A stretch of DNA of 64,000 nt. It comes from Actinomycetota bacterium. GTDB lineage: Bacteria > Actinomycetota > Geothermincolia > Geothermincolales > RBG-13-55-18. The notes beneath the pieces were generated by a model. That model was not told the DNA's origin. It searched no databases and saw only the letters and a program-made list of their open reading frames with translations. The translations under genes and the position numbers were made by a program. Positions 49,797-57,942 of the stretch are shown here, piece by piece (position 1 is the stretch's first letter; the number at the start of each line of letters is the position of its first letter). The stretch lies in assembly GCA_040757835.1 (NCBI GenBank), contig JBFLWJ010000015.1, positions 1 to 64,000 of the forward strand, read 5' to 3'.

Positions 49797-49816
49797 GGTT
49801 GTTGGGAGGTAACGCG

Positions 49817-50278
49817 ATGGCTGGGTTTTTTCGCAGAGCCCTGATCTATCTGGGGCTCGTGGAGGACGATGAGTTCGAGGAGATGCTCGAGTACGACGAA
49901 GGGAGAGCGGACTACGTCGAGCCCCCGCCCCCGCCGCCGTCGCGCCGCGCGCAGCGCGAGGAGGCAAGGGTGGCCCCCATACAGGCCGTCCCCAACAAGC
50001 AGGTGCGCATGCATATGGTGGAGCCCAAGTCTTTCAACGACGCCGAGCAGATAGGTCAGAAGTTCAAGTCGGACATACCGGTCATCATCAACCTGCAGCA
50101 GGCGGACGCCGAGCTGTCCAAGCGGCTCATCGACTTCGCCAGCGGGCTCACTTACGGGCTGGAGGGGGGGATACAGCGTGTGGCGGAGAAGGTCTTCCTG
50201 CTCTCGCCGCACAACGTGGAGGTCTCCGCCGAGGACAAACGCTGGCTGCGCGAAAAAGGCTTCTTCAACCAGTTCTAG
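49817..50278 (+). CDS. sepF: cell division protein SepF
   Basis: Membrane anchor and bundling factor for FtsZ, 153 residues. The N-terminal amphipathic membrane-targeting helix is MAGFFRRALIYLGLVED. A Pro-rich linker follows, then the globular domain from MHMVEPKSFNDAEQIGQKFKSDIPVIINLQ to LIDFASGLTYGLEGGIQRVAEKVFLLSP. ATG lies behind GGGAGGT with seven-base spacing. Confidence 0.95.
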   Translation: MAGFFRRALIYLGLVEDDEFEEMLEYDEGRADYVEPPPPPPSRRAQREEARVAPIQAVPNKQVRMHMVEPKSFNDAEQIGQKFKSDIPVIINLQQADAELSKRLIDFASGLTYGLEGGIQRVAEKVFLLSPHNVEVSAEDKRWLREKGFFNQF

Positions 50279-50316
50279 GAAATAAACGGGAACGCTACAC
50301 TTCCAGGAGATGATGT

Positions 50317-51114
50317 ATGAGTAAGATCGCCTTTATCGGGGCGGGGAAGATGGCCGAGGCCATTTTAAAGGAACTTCTCCGCGTGGGATGGGCCGCGCCC
50401 GGAGACGTCGTCATCTCCGACGTGGACGGATCCCGGCTGGAGATGATGGCCTCGACGTACGGCGTGGTGGCTAAGACCTCGAACCCGGAAGCAGCGCGCG
50501 GTGCGGAGATCGTCCTTCTGGCCGTCAAGCCCCAGAAACTCGAGGAGGTCCTGCGCGAGCTGTCCGGAAACGTCGATGGCGCCCGCGCGGTGGTCTCCAT
50601 CGCCATGGGAAAGAGCACCGGGTTCATAGAGGACCTGCTGCCCGGCGGGACGCCGGTGGTGCGCGTGATGCCCAACAACCCAGCCATGGTTGGAGCCGCG
50701 GTATCCGTGCTGAGTTACGGTACCGGCGCTGGCGAAGAAGCCCGCTCCGCCGCCAGGGAGATCTTTGCCTGCCTGGGGGAGGTATACGAGCTGGACGAGA
50801 GACTGCAGGATGAGGCCATGGCCGTTTCCGGCTGCGGGCCCGCCTATTTCTACGTGCTGGCGGAGGCCATGTGCGACGCGGCGGTGAGGCTGGGGATAGA
50901 CCGCGCCCTGGCCCTGAAGCTGGTCACGGGGACCATGATAGGTTCCGGGATGATGTTGCGCGAGACAGGGCTGCACCCGGCTCAACTCAAGGACATGGTC
51001 ACCTCTCCCGGGGGGTCGACCATAGCGGCCCTTGAGGTCCTGGAGGAGGCCGGCCTGCGTAACGCATTCTACAAAGCGATCGCAGCCGCATGGAGGAGGG
51101 CCAAGGAGGTCTGA
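50317..51114 (+). CDS. proC: pyrroline-5-carboxylate reductase
   Basis: Last step of proline synthesis, 265 residues. The N-terminal dinucleotide motif is IAFIGAGKMAEAIL. LLAVKPQKLEEVL, VRVMPNNPAMVGAA and AVSGCGPAYFYVLAEAM follow, with the C-terminal signature MVTSPGGSTIAALEVLEEAGLRNAF. Placement between sepF and yggT is seen in several Gram-positive lineages. RBS AGGAGATG precedes ATG. Confidence 0.96.
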   Translation: MSKIAFIGAGKMAEAILKELLRVGWAAPGDVVISDVDGSRLEMMASTYGVVAKTSNPEAARGAEIVLLAVKPQKLEEVLRELSGNVDGARAVVSIAMGKSTGFIEDLLPGGTPVVRVMPNNPAMVGAAVSVLSYGTGAGEEARSAAREIFACLGEVYELDERLQDEAMAVSGCGPAYFYVLAEAMCDAAVRLGIDRALALKLVTGTMIGSGMMLRETGLHPAQLKDMVTSPGGSTIAALEVLEEAGLRNAFYKAIAAAWRRAKEV

Positions 51115-51115
51115 G

Positions 51116-51394
51116 GTGGAGATAGTCGGCGATATCCTCTGGTGGATATTGCTCGTCTATCTCGTGGTCGTCTTCGCCAGGATCGTTATCGGCTGGCTCC
51201 CGGTGAAGTGGCCGCCCCCCCTGCGTCCGGTGGTGGTGTTCATATACGATATCACAGAGCCGCTTCTCTCTCCGCTGCGCAGGGTAATACCGATCGTGCC
51301 CTTGAGCGGAGGTGTCGGACTGGACTTCTCTCCGATGGTACTCATGCTGGCCATAGGGTTCCTGCAATGGCTGGTCAGGGAAGTGTTCGGATAG
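51116..51394 (+). CDS. YggT-family membrane protein
   Basis: A 92-residue protein with two hydrophobic segments (VGDILWWILLVYLVVVFARIVIGW and FSPMVLMLAIGFLQWLVREVF). The conserved YggT core YDITEPLLSPLRRVIP lies between them. Function is unknown; it clusters with sepF and divIVA. GTG start, five bases after AAGGAGGT and one base after the proC stop. Confidence 0.9.
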   Translation: MEIVGDILWWILLVYLVVVFARIVIGWLPVKWPPPLRPVVVFIYDITEPLLSPLRRVIPIVPLSGGVGLDFSPMVLMLAIGFLQWLVREVFG

Positions 51395-51431
51395 AAGCTA
51401 TACGGGTAAACTTGTTAGCACAATACCCCGA

Positions 51432-51444
51432 TACAATCTATACT
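51432..51444 (+). promoter_or_regulatory. possible divIVA promoter -10 region
   Basis: Two overlapping -10-like hexamers, TACAAT (51432-51437) and TATACT (51439-51444), lie about 65 bases before divIVA. No good -35 is found at standard spacing, so this is tentative. Confidence 0.35.
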
Positions 51445-51504
51445 GGATCAAGCAGGGTCGTTTTTTCGGCAGTTGGTGTGGCGTGTTAAAAGGAGGCGGT
51501 TGAG

Positions 51505-52509
51505 TTGGCTATCAGCCCCATGGATATCCACCACAAGGAATTCAGTACGGTCCGTATGGGCGGCTACAACAAGGAGGAGGTCGATTCCTTCCTCGATATG
51601 GTCGCGGATGAGCTTGACCGGTTGCTCCACCGCAGCCAGGAGCAGGCGGAACTGGTCGAGTCCATGCGCCAGAAAGCCGGGCAGTTCGACTCCATGCAGC
51701 AGACCCTTCAGAACGCCCTTATAAACGCACAGAAGAGCGCCGACAATATCGTGCAAGAGGCAAGGTCCCAGGCAGACGCGCAACTGAAGGACGCGCAGGA
51801 GCAGAGCCAGCGCATCCTCGACGAGGCGCATTCCGAGAGCGCCCGCATCTCCCAGTCCTTCGAGGGCCTGCGCGACCAGGTCCGCAGGTATATCGCCACC
51901 GTCCACGAGCTGCTGGACAACAACCAGGCCATGGTCAAGGACTACGAGGCCCGCCTGACCGCCTCGGAACCAAAGGTCCAGCCCGCGCAACCGGCAGCAG
52001 CGCCATCCTTCGCGCCGGTGGCACAACCACCGGAAGCCGCGCCCACCGCCGAGGCGATTCCGGAGTTCCGTCCCCAGTCCTTCGAGGAGCCCGCTGCCGG
52101 CGAGCCCGAGGTCCTTGCTTCGCCGCGTGAGCCCGCGGAGTCGTTCATGCGGGCGGAGATGGTCCCGTCGCCTCCGCCAGTGCAGGAACCGCTTTATGAG
52201 GCGCCACGTGAGACTCCCGTACAGCCGGCTGCCCGGGCGGTCGTGGAGCCTGAATTCGAGATAAAGGAGCGGCCGCAAGCCGCGGAAGAGGCGCCCCTCC
52301 CGCCGCCACCCACCACCTATTCTCCCGAGCAGGAGATGGAGCTGATGCGCGAAACCCTGACCCAGGAGCCAGTGGCTCCACCGCCGCCCCCGCCGATGGA
52401 GCCTCCGCCACCGCCGCCGGTGCAGCAGGCGCCTGCGCCAGCACCCGCACCGGAGCCGACCGAGCCGGCCGAGGAGGAGTCGGGGGACAAGCATTTCTTC
52501 TGGGAGTAA
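51505..52509 (+). CDS. divIVA: DivIVA-domain polar/septal scaffold protein
   Basis: Coiled-coil protein of 334 residues that marks curved membranes and organises polar growth or septation. The N-terminal DivIVA domain has MDIHHKEFSTVRMGGYNKEEVDSFLDMVADEL. A Gln/Ala/Glu-rich coiled coil follows (about residues 35-150). The second half is a long disordered Pro/Glu/Ala-rich region with poly-Pro runs, ending abruptly in the aromatic tail KHFFWE. TTG start with AGGAGG eight bases upstream. Position after yggT is standard for Wag31/DivIVA. Confidence 0.93.
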   Translation: MAISPMDIHHKEFSTVRMGGYNKEEVDSFLDMVADELDRLLHRSQEQAELVESMRQKAGQFDSMQQTLQNALINAQKSADNIVQEARSQADAQLKDAQEQSQRILDEAHSESARISQSFEGLRDQVRRYIATVHELLDNNQAMVKDYEARLTASEPKVQPAQPAAAPSFAPVAQPPEAAPTAEAIPEFRPQSFEEPAAGEPEVLASPREPAESFMRAEMVPSPPPVQEPLYEAPRETPVQPAARAVVEPEFEIKERPQAAEEAPLPPPPTTYSPEQEMELMRETLTQEPVAPPPPPPMEPPPPPPVQQAPAPAPAPEPTEPAEEESGDKHFFWE

Positions 52510-52809
52510 TGGTTGGTTCCCGGGCCGTTGGGTAGCGTTTAACGTTTAAGGCGCTTTTACGGCCCGGCGACAAGGCTGGTCATCGTCGCAAGACTCCTCC
52601 GAGCACCTCGCTCGCCGTGCAAGTATAAGCGCAGATGGATAGGTTCCGGACACCCAGGCAGCCCGGGAAGTGGTTTTTATATAGGCGACACACGGAAGGG
52701 TTCCCGGCTTGGTTTGCCATAGATATGCGCGTTTCCCAGTTGCGGCCGGCCCTGTAGTTCCCTGGCAAGGGTCAGAACATATTATAGTATATTATTAACT
52801 AGTTAATAG
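52510..52809 (+). repeat. second copy of the interspersed structured repeat plus AT-rich palindrome
   Basis: 300 bases between divIVA and the convergent DUF167 gene, with no gene of its own. CCGGGCCGT (52520-52528) pairs with ACGGCCCGG (52559-52567), with an inner AGCG/CGCT hairpin. From 52559 to about 52770 the sequence aligns with 11481-11690. It has the same GCCCGGCGACAAGGCTGGTC head, the CGAGCACCT hairpin, a GCGCAGA-type tail and a GTAGTTCCC end. The final segment is strongly AT-rich and contains the 16-base perfect palindrome TATTAACTAGTTAATA (52793-52808). Confidence 0.75.
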
Positions 52810-53148
52810 TTAAATATTACGTGAGGGATGCCGGCCGAGGCGTTCCCGGACCGCGGCGGGGGATAGGTCGCGGACGAGGACGGTCTTGCTGCGTGACGAC
52901 TGGCCACCCAGGACCTCGATGCGGGAGGGGGAGATGCCGAGAGCCTCCGAGAGCACCTTGAGGGCTTCCTTGTTGGCCTTGCCCTTCTCGGGTGGGGAAT
53001 GGACGCACACGGTCAAACGGCCTTCAACAAGGCCTTCCAGACCGCGCCGCGACGAGGAGGGGCGTACGCGTATATCAACGACCGACCCATCCGGGTGTCC
53101 CCTCACGCCGATCTCGCGCTTCTCCACGCTACCACCGCCATCGAACAT
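52810..53148 (-). CDS. DUF167 (YggU-like) protein
   Basis: A 112-residue protein of the DUF167 family, of unknown function. The core pattern is present: VVDIRVRPSSSRRGLEGLVEGRLTVCVHSPPEKGKANKEALKVLSEALG, then VLGGQSSRSKTVLV. It often sits close to yggT in bacteria; here it lies past divIVA on the opposite strand. The stop codon is in the AT-rich segment. The start could also be the internal GTG a few codons in. Confidence 0.85.
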   Translation of the reverse strand: MFDGGGSVEKREIGVRGHPDGSVVDIRVRPSSSRRGLEGLVEGRLTVCVHSPPEKGKANKEALKVLSEALGISPSRIEVLGGQSSRSKTVLVRDLSPAAVRERLGRHPSRNI

Positions 53149-53218
53149 GGACTCTTGTTACATTAAACCAGGGTCCCGCGGCTGATGGGAATAGCCATCG
53201 GAACTGCTGGACGTGTTA

Positions 53219-53247
53219 TTGCGCTTACATCGGCTGCGTGCTAATAA
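53219..53247 (+). promoter_or_regulatory. ileS promoter
   Basis: TTGCGC (53219-53224), a 17-base spacer, then TAATAA (53242-53247) with TGC before the -10. It leaves a leader of only about 33 bases, too short for a T-box. Confidence 0.55.
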
Positions 53248-53286
53248 TGGAGCAAAATCCCTAGTTAAATACGGAGAAGAGAGAAG

Positions 53287-56058
53287 ATGGATTACCGCAA
53301 GACCCTCAACCTTCCGCGTACCGACTTCCCCATGAAGGCGAACCTGCCCTCGAGGGAGCCGGAGATCCAGAAGGCATGGAGAGAGAGCGGCATCTACCGG
53401 CAGGTGCTCGAGGCGACCTCGGAGCGGCCGGCGTTCGTCCTGCACGACGGCCCGCCTTACGCCAACGGCGACCTGCACCTGGGAACGGCGCTGAACAAGG
53501 TCCTCAAGGACATCATCATCAGGTACAAGACCATGCGCGGCCATTTCTGCCCCTATGTCCCGGGTTGGGACTGCCACGGACAGCCCATCGAGTTCAACGT
53601 GGAAAGGATCCTGGGGGAGGAGAAGAGCAGGCTGGACATCATGGAGGTGCGCAGGCGCTGCCACGAGTACGCCCTCGGGTTCGTCGAGAGGCAGTCGCAG
53701 CAGTTCCAGCGCCTGGGCGTGCGGGGGGACTTCGATGACCCCTACCTGACATTGAAGCCCTCCTACGAGGCGGAGAACATACGCGTCCTGTCGAGGCTCC
53801 TGGAACGCGGCCTCATCTTCCGCAGCCGCAAGCCGATACACTGGTGCCCACGTTGCGTCACCGCGCTCGCCGAAGCCGAGCTGGAATACAGGGACAAGGT
53901 GTCTCCGTCCATATACGTGAAGTTCCCTTTCCTGGAGGCACTGCCGCAGGCTGACGGACCGGCCGCCATGGTCATCTGGACCACCACGCCATGGACGCTG
54001 CCGGCGAACGTAGCCATCGCCCTCCACCCCGGCATGGACTACGTCCTCCTGCGGGCGGACGGCGAACTCCTTGTCCTCGGAGAGCCCCTGATGGAACGCT
54101 CCCTCGCGGAGATGGGCATCTCCAAGAGCGAGGTCGTCGCCAAGTTCAAGGGCGACGATCTGCGGGGCCTGCAGACGAAGCACCCGTGGCGCGACCGGCC
54201 CACCACCATAGTCACCTCGGAATACGTCACCACCGAGGCGGGAACCGGCGCGGTGCACATCGCCCCGGGACACGGGCAGGAAGACTACCAGGTCGGGCTC
54301 GAATACGACCTGCCCATGCCCATGCCCGTGGACGACCACGGCCGCTTCACTTCCGACGCGCCGGAATTCGAGGGGGATTTCGTGGACGACGCGAACCCGC
54401 GCATCATAGCTGACTTACGGGCGAAAGGCCTGCTCCTTGGGTCTGCCGACTTCCCGCACTCATATCCCCACTGCTGGCGCTGCAAGGGCCCGGTCATCTT
54501 CCGGGCGACGCCGCAGTGGTTCGTGGGCGTGGACCGTCCCTTCGATGGGTCCACTCTGCGGGAGCGCAGCCTGTACGCCGTGCAGGACGTGCGCTGGATA
54601 CCGGAGTGGAACAGCCGCCGCATGCGCGGCATGCTTGAGCTGCGCCCGGACTGGTGCATATCGCGGCAGCGAGCGTGGGGAGTGCCCATTCCCGCTTTCA
54701 GGTGCTCGGATTGTGGCGAGGTCTTCATGACCGTGGAGTTTCTGAACAGGGTGGCGGAGCTGATCGCGGCCGAGGGCTCGGACGCATGGTTCCTCAAGGA
54801 CACCCGGGAGATACTGGGAGGCGATGCCCGCTGCGAGCGCTGCGGCTGCGGGGAGATGCACAAAGAGACCGACATCCTGGACGTGTGGTTCGAGTCGGGC
54901 ATCAGCCATGAGGCGGTCCTGAACCAGTGGGAGGGTCTCTCATGGCCTTGCGACATGTACCTGGAGGGGAGCGATCAGCACCGGGGCTGGTTCCAGACCT
55001 CGCTGCTCACCGCCATCGGGAGCAGGGGAGAGCCTCCCTACCGTTCCGTCCTCACCCACGGTTTCGTCGTGGACGGCGAGGGCAGGAAGATGTCCAAACT
55101 GCTGGGCAACGTCATCAACCCCATGGATATATGTAACACCCTGGGCGCGGACATCCTGCGCCTGTGGGTGACAGCGGCCGACTATACCGTGGACATACCG
55201 GCCTCGCAGGAGATATTCGACCGCCTGGTGGAGGCATACAGGCGCATCCGCAACACCCTCCGTTTCCTGCTGGGCAACCTCTACGATTTCAACCCCGCCG
55301 AGGACTCGGCTCCGGCTGACGCCATGGAGGAACTGGACCGCTGGATACTGTCGCGGCTGCAGGGGCTGGTGGAGCGCTGCACGCGGGCCATGGAGGACTA
55401 CCAGCTCCACGTGGTCTATCACGCCCTGCACAACTTCTGCGCCGTTGAGCTCGGCTCGCTCTACCTCGACATCCGCAAGGACTGCCTCTACACATTCGCT
55501 CCGGACTCCGCCCCCAGGAGATCGGCCCAGACCGCCATCCATATCCTCCTGGAGACCCTGGTGCGTCTCATGGCCCCGATCCTTTGCCATACCTCTGAGG
55601 AGGCGTGGTCTCTGATACAGGGGAGCGATGGGCGCAGCGTACAGCTGCAGGACTGGCCCCTCGCGGACGCCGCGTGGCGTGACCAGGCCCTCGAGGAGAC
55701 CTACGGGCAGCTCCTGAAGGTGCGTGAGATGGTGACCAGGGCACTGGAGGAGATGCGCTCCTCGAAAGAGCTGGGGACTTCCCTGGAGGCGGCGGTGCGC
55801 CTGCGGGTGCCTGAAGACATGGCCGGCGTCCTCGCGACCAGGCAGGACTCTTTACCGAGCTTCTTCATCGTTTCCCAGGTGGAGGTGGAGGTCGCGCAGG
55901 AAGGTGAGGAGTTGTTGGTGGAGGTCTCCCGCGCCGCGGGCGGAAAGTGCGCGCGCTGCTGGAACTACCGTGGATCGGTGGGGAAGAGTGAGGCCCACCC
56001 GGAGATATGCGACCGCTGCCTGGAGGTGGTCGAGAAAACGACCGGCGGCGCGGACTGA
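53287..56058 (+). CDS. ileS: isoleucine-tRNA ligase
   Basis: Class I synthetase of 923 residues. GPPYANGDLHLGTALNKVLKD holds the HIGH-type motif. WDCHGQPIE, the CP1 editing domain (TTPWTLPANVAIALHPGMDYV, GTGAVHIAPGHGQEDY), DVWFESG and GEGRKMSKLLGNV (KMSKS-type, near residue 600) follow. The C-terminus has a zinc-finger CARCWNYRGSVGKSEAHPEICDRC. This is the bacterial IleS1-type layout. Confidence 0.97.
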   Translation: MDYRKTLNLPRTDFPMKANLPSREPEIQKAWRESGIYRQVLEATSERPAFVLHDGPPYANGDLHLGTALNKVLKDIIIRYKTMRGHFCPYVPGWDCHGQPIEFNVERILGEEKSRLDIMEVRRRCHEYALGFVERQSQQFQRLGVRGDFDDPYLTLKPSYEAENIRVLSRLLERGLIFRSRKPIHWCPRCVTALAEAELEYRDKVSPSIYVKFPFLEALPQADGPAAMVIWTTTPWTLPANVAIALHPGMDYVLLRADGELLVLGEPLMERSLAEMGISKSEVVAKFKGDDLRGLQTKHPWRDRPTTIVTSEYVTTEAGTGAVHIAPGHGQEDYQVGLEYDLPMPMPVDDHGRFTSDAPEFEGDFVDDANPRIIADLRAKGLLLGSADFPHSYPHCWRCKGPVIFRATPQWFVGVDRPFDGSTLRERSLYAVQDVRWIPEWNSRRMRGMLELRPDWCISRQRAWGVPIPAFRCSDCGEVFMTVEFLNRVAELIAAEGSDAWFLKDTREILGGDARCERCGCGEMHKETDILDVWFESGISHEAVLNQWEGLSWPCDMYLEGSDQHRGWFQTSLLTAIGSRGEPPYRSVLTHGFVVDGEGRKMSKLLGNVINPMDICNTLGADILRLWVTAADYTVDIPASQEIFDRLVEAYRRIRNTLRFLLGNLYDFNPAEDSAPADAMEELDRWILSRLQGLVERCTRAMEDYQLHVVYHALHNFCAVELGSLYLDIRKDCLYTFAPDSAPRRSAQTAIHILLETLVRLMAPILCHTSEEAWSLIQGSDGRSVQLQDWPLADAAWRDQALEETYGQLLKVREMVTRALEEMRSSKELGTSLEAAVRLRVPEDMAGVLATRQDSLPSFFIVSQVEVEVAQEGEELLVEVSRAAGGKCARCWNYRGSVGKSEAHPEICDRCLEVVEKTTGGAD

Positions 56059-56112
56059 TCGCCGCACGGGTTGACGGACCCACCCTGCCGCGTTATCACG
56101 GCCTCCATACCT

Positions 56113-56132
56113 CCCCGCTATATGCGGGGTTT
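56113..56132 (+). terminator. possible intrinsic terminator after ileS
   Basis: CCCCGC (56113-56118), a TATAT loop and GCGGGG (56124-56129) followed by only three T. The stem is perfect but the T run is short, so the call is tentative. Confidence 0.45.
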
Positions 56133-56151
56133 CGCACGCGCGATTTCGCAC

Positions 56152-56179
56152 TTGTTAAAAGGAAGGAAACGTGCATAAT
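56152..56179 (+). promoter_or_regulatory. promoter of the DksA/TraR-lspA unit
   Basis: TTGTTA (56152-56157), a 16-base spacer, then CATAAT (56174-56179). This argues that an upstream in-frame GTG at 56171 is not the translation start of the following gene. Confidence 0.6.
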
Positions 56180-56224
56180 AGGGATAATGCAAGTCTGGCA
56201 ACGGCAAGAAAGTCATGGCCATTT

Positions 56225-56599
56225 ATGAACAAGAGGAAGCTCGCGTCGTTCAAGAAGATACTCCTGCAGGAAAAGGAAGTCCTGGAGAAACAGTATCGTG
56301 ACCTCGAGGAGGGCAACCTGCATTCCTCGCAATCGGACTTCTCGGGGGAGATGCCCTTCGAGGAGGAGTACGCCGCCAGCGGGACCACCACCTTTGAGCG
56401 CGAGAGGGACCTCTCGCTCTCGGAAAACGTCAAGGATATCCTGAAACGCGTTAACGAGGCCCTGGAGCGCATCGAGGAAGGCACCTTCGGTACCTGCGAG
56501 ATCTGCAACCTGCCCATCCCCGAGGAACGCCTGCAGGCCCTGCCCTACGCCAACCTCTGCATCACGTGCAAACAGAAGGAAGAAAAGGCTTTCCGGTAG
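56225..56599 (+). CDS. TraR/DksA-type zinc-finger protein
   Basis: A 124-residue DksA/TraR-family protein that probably binds the RNA polymerase secondary channel. The N-terminal half is a predicted coiled coil (KRKLASFKKILLQEKEVLEKQYRDLEEG). The C-terminal zinc finger is FGTCEICNLPIPEERLQALPYANLCITCK (C-x2-C-x17-C-x2-C). It lies between ileS and lspA, as in many Gram-positive genomes. ATG 56225 has only a weak ribosome binding site. Whether it responds to ppGpp cannot be judged. Confidence 0.88.
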   Translation: MNKRKLASFKKILLQEKEVLEKQYRDLEEGNLHSSQSDFSGEMPFEEEYAASGTTTFERERDLSLSENVKDILKRVNEALERIEEGTFGTCEICNLPIPEERLQALPYANLCITCKQKEEKAFR

Positions 56600-57093
56600 C
56601 CCTCCTGGGTACCGCCGTCATCACGCTGGCGTTGGACCAGTTGAGCAAGGCCCTTATTCGTATCCTGCTGCCCCAGGGAGAAGCGGTGTCCCTGGGCGGT
56701 TTCGGGGAGATCCGGCAACTGCGCAACCCCGGCACCGCCTTCGGCATCATCGAGGGCAGGTCATGGCCGCTCTTTCTGGCGAGCATAGCGGTCTTCGTCA
56801 TCCTCGTTGCGGTGCTCTGGCGGTGGGGCGGGCCCGGTACGGCCGCTTTCCAGGTGGGTCTGGGCTTGATTATCGGGGGTGCGCTAGGTAACATCATCGA
56901 CAGGATAGCCCTTGGCGCGGTGGTCGACTTCGTGGACCTGGGGTTCTGGCCCATGAGGTCGTGGCCGGTCTTCAACCTCGCGGACCTAGCCATCGTCGCC
57001 GGGGTAGGGATGATCCTGATCATCGTGGTCAAGGACAGCTTCAAGAGACCGCGGCAGCTGGAGGTGGGGGACAGCACCCCCCCCGAGGACTGA
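56566..57093 (+). CDS. lspA: lipoprotein signal peptidase
   Basis: Membrane aspartyl protease (signal peptidase II) of about 175 residues. Four hydrophobic segments are visible. The catalytic pair lies in GNIIDRIALGAVVDFVDLG and FNLADLAIVAG; LALDQLSKALI and RNPGTAFGI are also conserved. The start is uncertain. GTG 56566 overlaps the preceding gene by 34 bases with no clear ribosome binding site, but no later start would keep the first membrane helix. Confidence 0.92.
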   Translation: MQTEGRKGFPVALLGTAVITLALDQLSKALIRILLPQGEAVSLGGFGEIRQLRNPGTAFGIIEGRSWPLFLASIAVFVILVAVLWRWGGPGTAAFQVGLGLIIGGALGNIIDRIALGAVVDFVDLGFWPMRSWPVFNLADLAIVAGVGMILIIVVKDSFKRPRQLEVGDSTPPED

Positions 57094-57172
57094 ACGGGAC
57101 CGCCAAGGCAGCCCGGTCGCACGGTCCGCACCAGGAACGGGACTCGCTCAACACCGGATATGAGGGGGCCGC

Positions 57173-57940
57173 TTGAGACCTGAACTCTTCGAGATCGGAC
57201 CCATAACCGTACACTCCTACGGGTTTTTCCTGGCCGTGGCCTTTGTCGTGGGCATGCTGGTGAGCTTCTGGTACCTGCGACGCCAGTTCCTGGACGCCTA
57301 CGTAGTGTTCGAGCTGGTCCTTGCGGCGGCTGTGGGCGGTATCATCGGTGCCCGCATCTTTTACGTGGTGGGGCACTGGAGCGAGTTCTCGGGAGACTGG
57401 CTGGAGGTCCTCAAGTTCTGGAACGTCGAGGGCCTGGTCTTCTACGGCGGTTTTATCGGGGGGGTCCTGGCAGCGGCGGCGGTGATCAAGCTGCGTGGCC
57501 TTTCCGTGGGGGTTGTGCTGGACTCAGGAGGGCTGGCGGTGCCGGCTTCTCTGGCAGTGGCCAGGGTGGGTTGCTACCTCAATGGTTGCTGCTTCGGAAA
57601 GTCCTCCGGGCTGCCCTGGGCGGTCACCTTCCCGCCCAGCACCCAGGCGAGCATGGGCATGCCGCTCAACCCGCTGCACCCCACGCAGATCTACGAGATC
57701 CTGCTGGACCTGGCAATACTGGTGATACTGCTTGCCACCTACAGGAAGTTCCGCTATCGCGGCGAGATCATGCTCGCCTTCATCATGCTCTATGCCGTGG
57801 TACGGTTCACGCTTGAGTTCTTCCGCTACCACACCAACGCCTCGTCCAACCTCTTTTTCCAGCTCCTGAGCGTGGGGGCGTTCCTGCTGGCGGGCCTGGC
57901 GCTGCTGCTGCGGCGCCGGTTGTTGCCGGAGGCAAGATAG
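57173..57940 (+). CDS. lgt: phosphatidylglycerol-prolipoprotein diacylglyceryl transferase
   Basis: Membrane enzyme adding diacylglycerol to lipobox cysteines, the step before LspA. The 255-residue protein has about seven hydrophobic segments, the N-terminal ITVHSYGFFLAVAFVVG, GARIFYV and GGFIGGVLA. The Lgt signature region ARVGCYLNGCCFGKSSG and HPTQIYE follow. The Cys-containing signature is a divergent version of GRxGNFxNGE. TTG start behind GAGGGGG. Pairing with lspA supports the call. Confidence 0.9.
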   Translation: MRPELFEIGPITVHSYGFFLAVAFVVGMLVSFWYLRRQFLDAYVVFELVLAAAVGGIIGARIFYVVGHWSEFSGDWLEVLKFWNVEGLVFYGGFIGGVLAAAAVIKLRGLSVGVVLDSGGLAVPASLAVARVGCYLNGCCFGKSSGLPWAVTFPPSTQASMGMPLNPLHPTQIYEILLDLAILVILLATYRKFRYRGEIMLAFIMLYAVVRFTLEFFRYHTNASSNLFFQLLSVGAFLLAGLALLLRRRLLPEAR

Positions 57941-57942
57941 GT

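Noticed and set aside
53150..53286. T-box leader upstream of ileS
   Set aside because: No T-box core or specifier stem was visible. The predicted promoter leaves only about 33 bases of leader.
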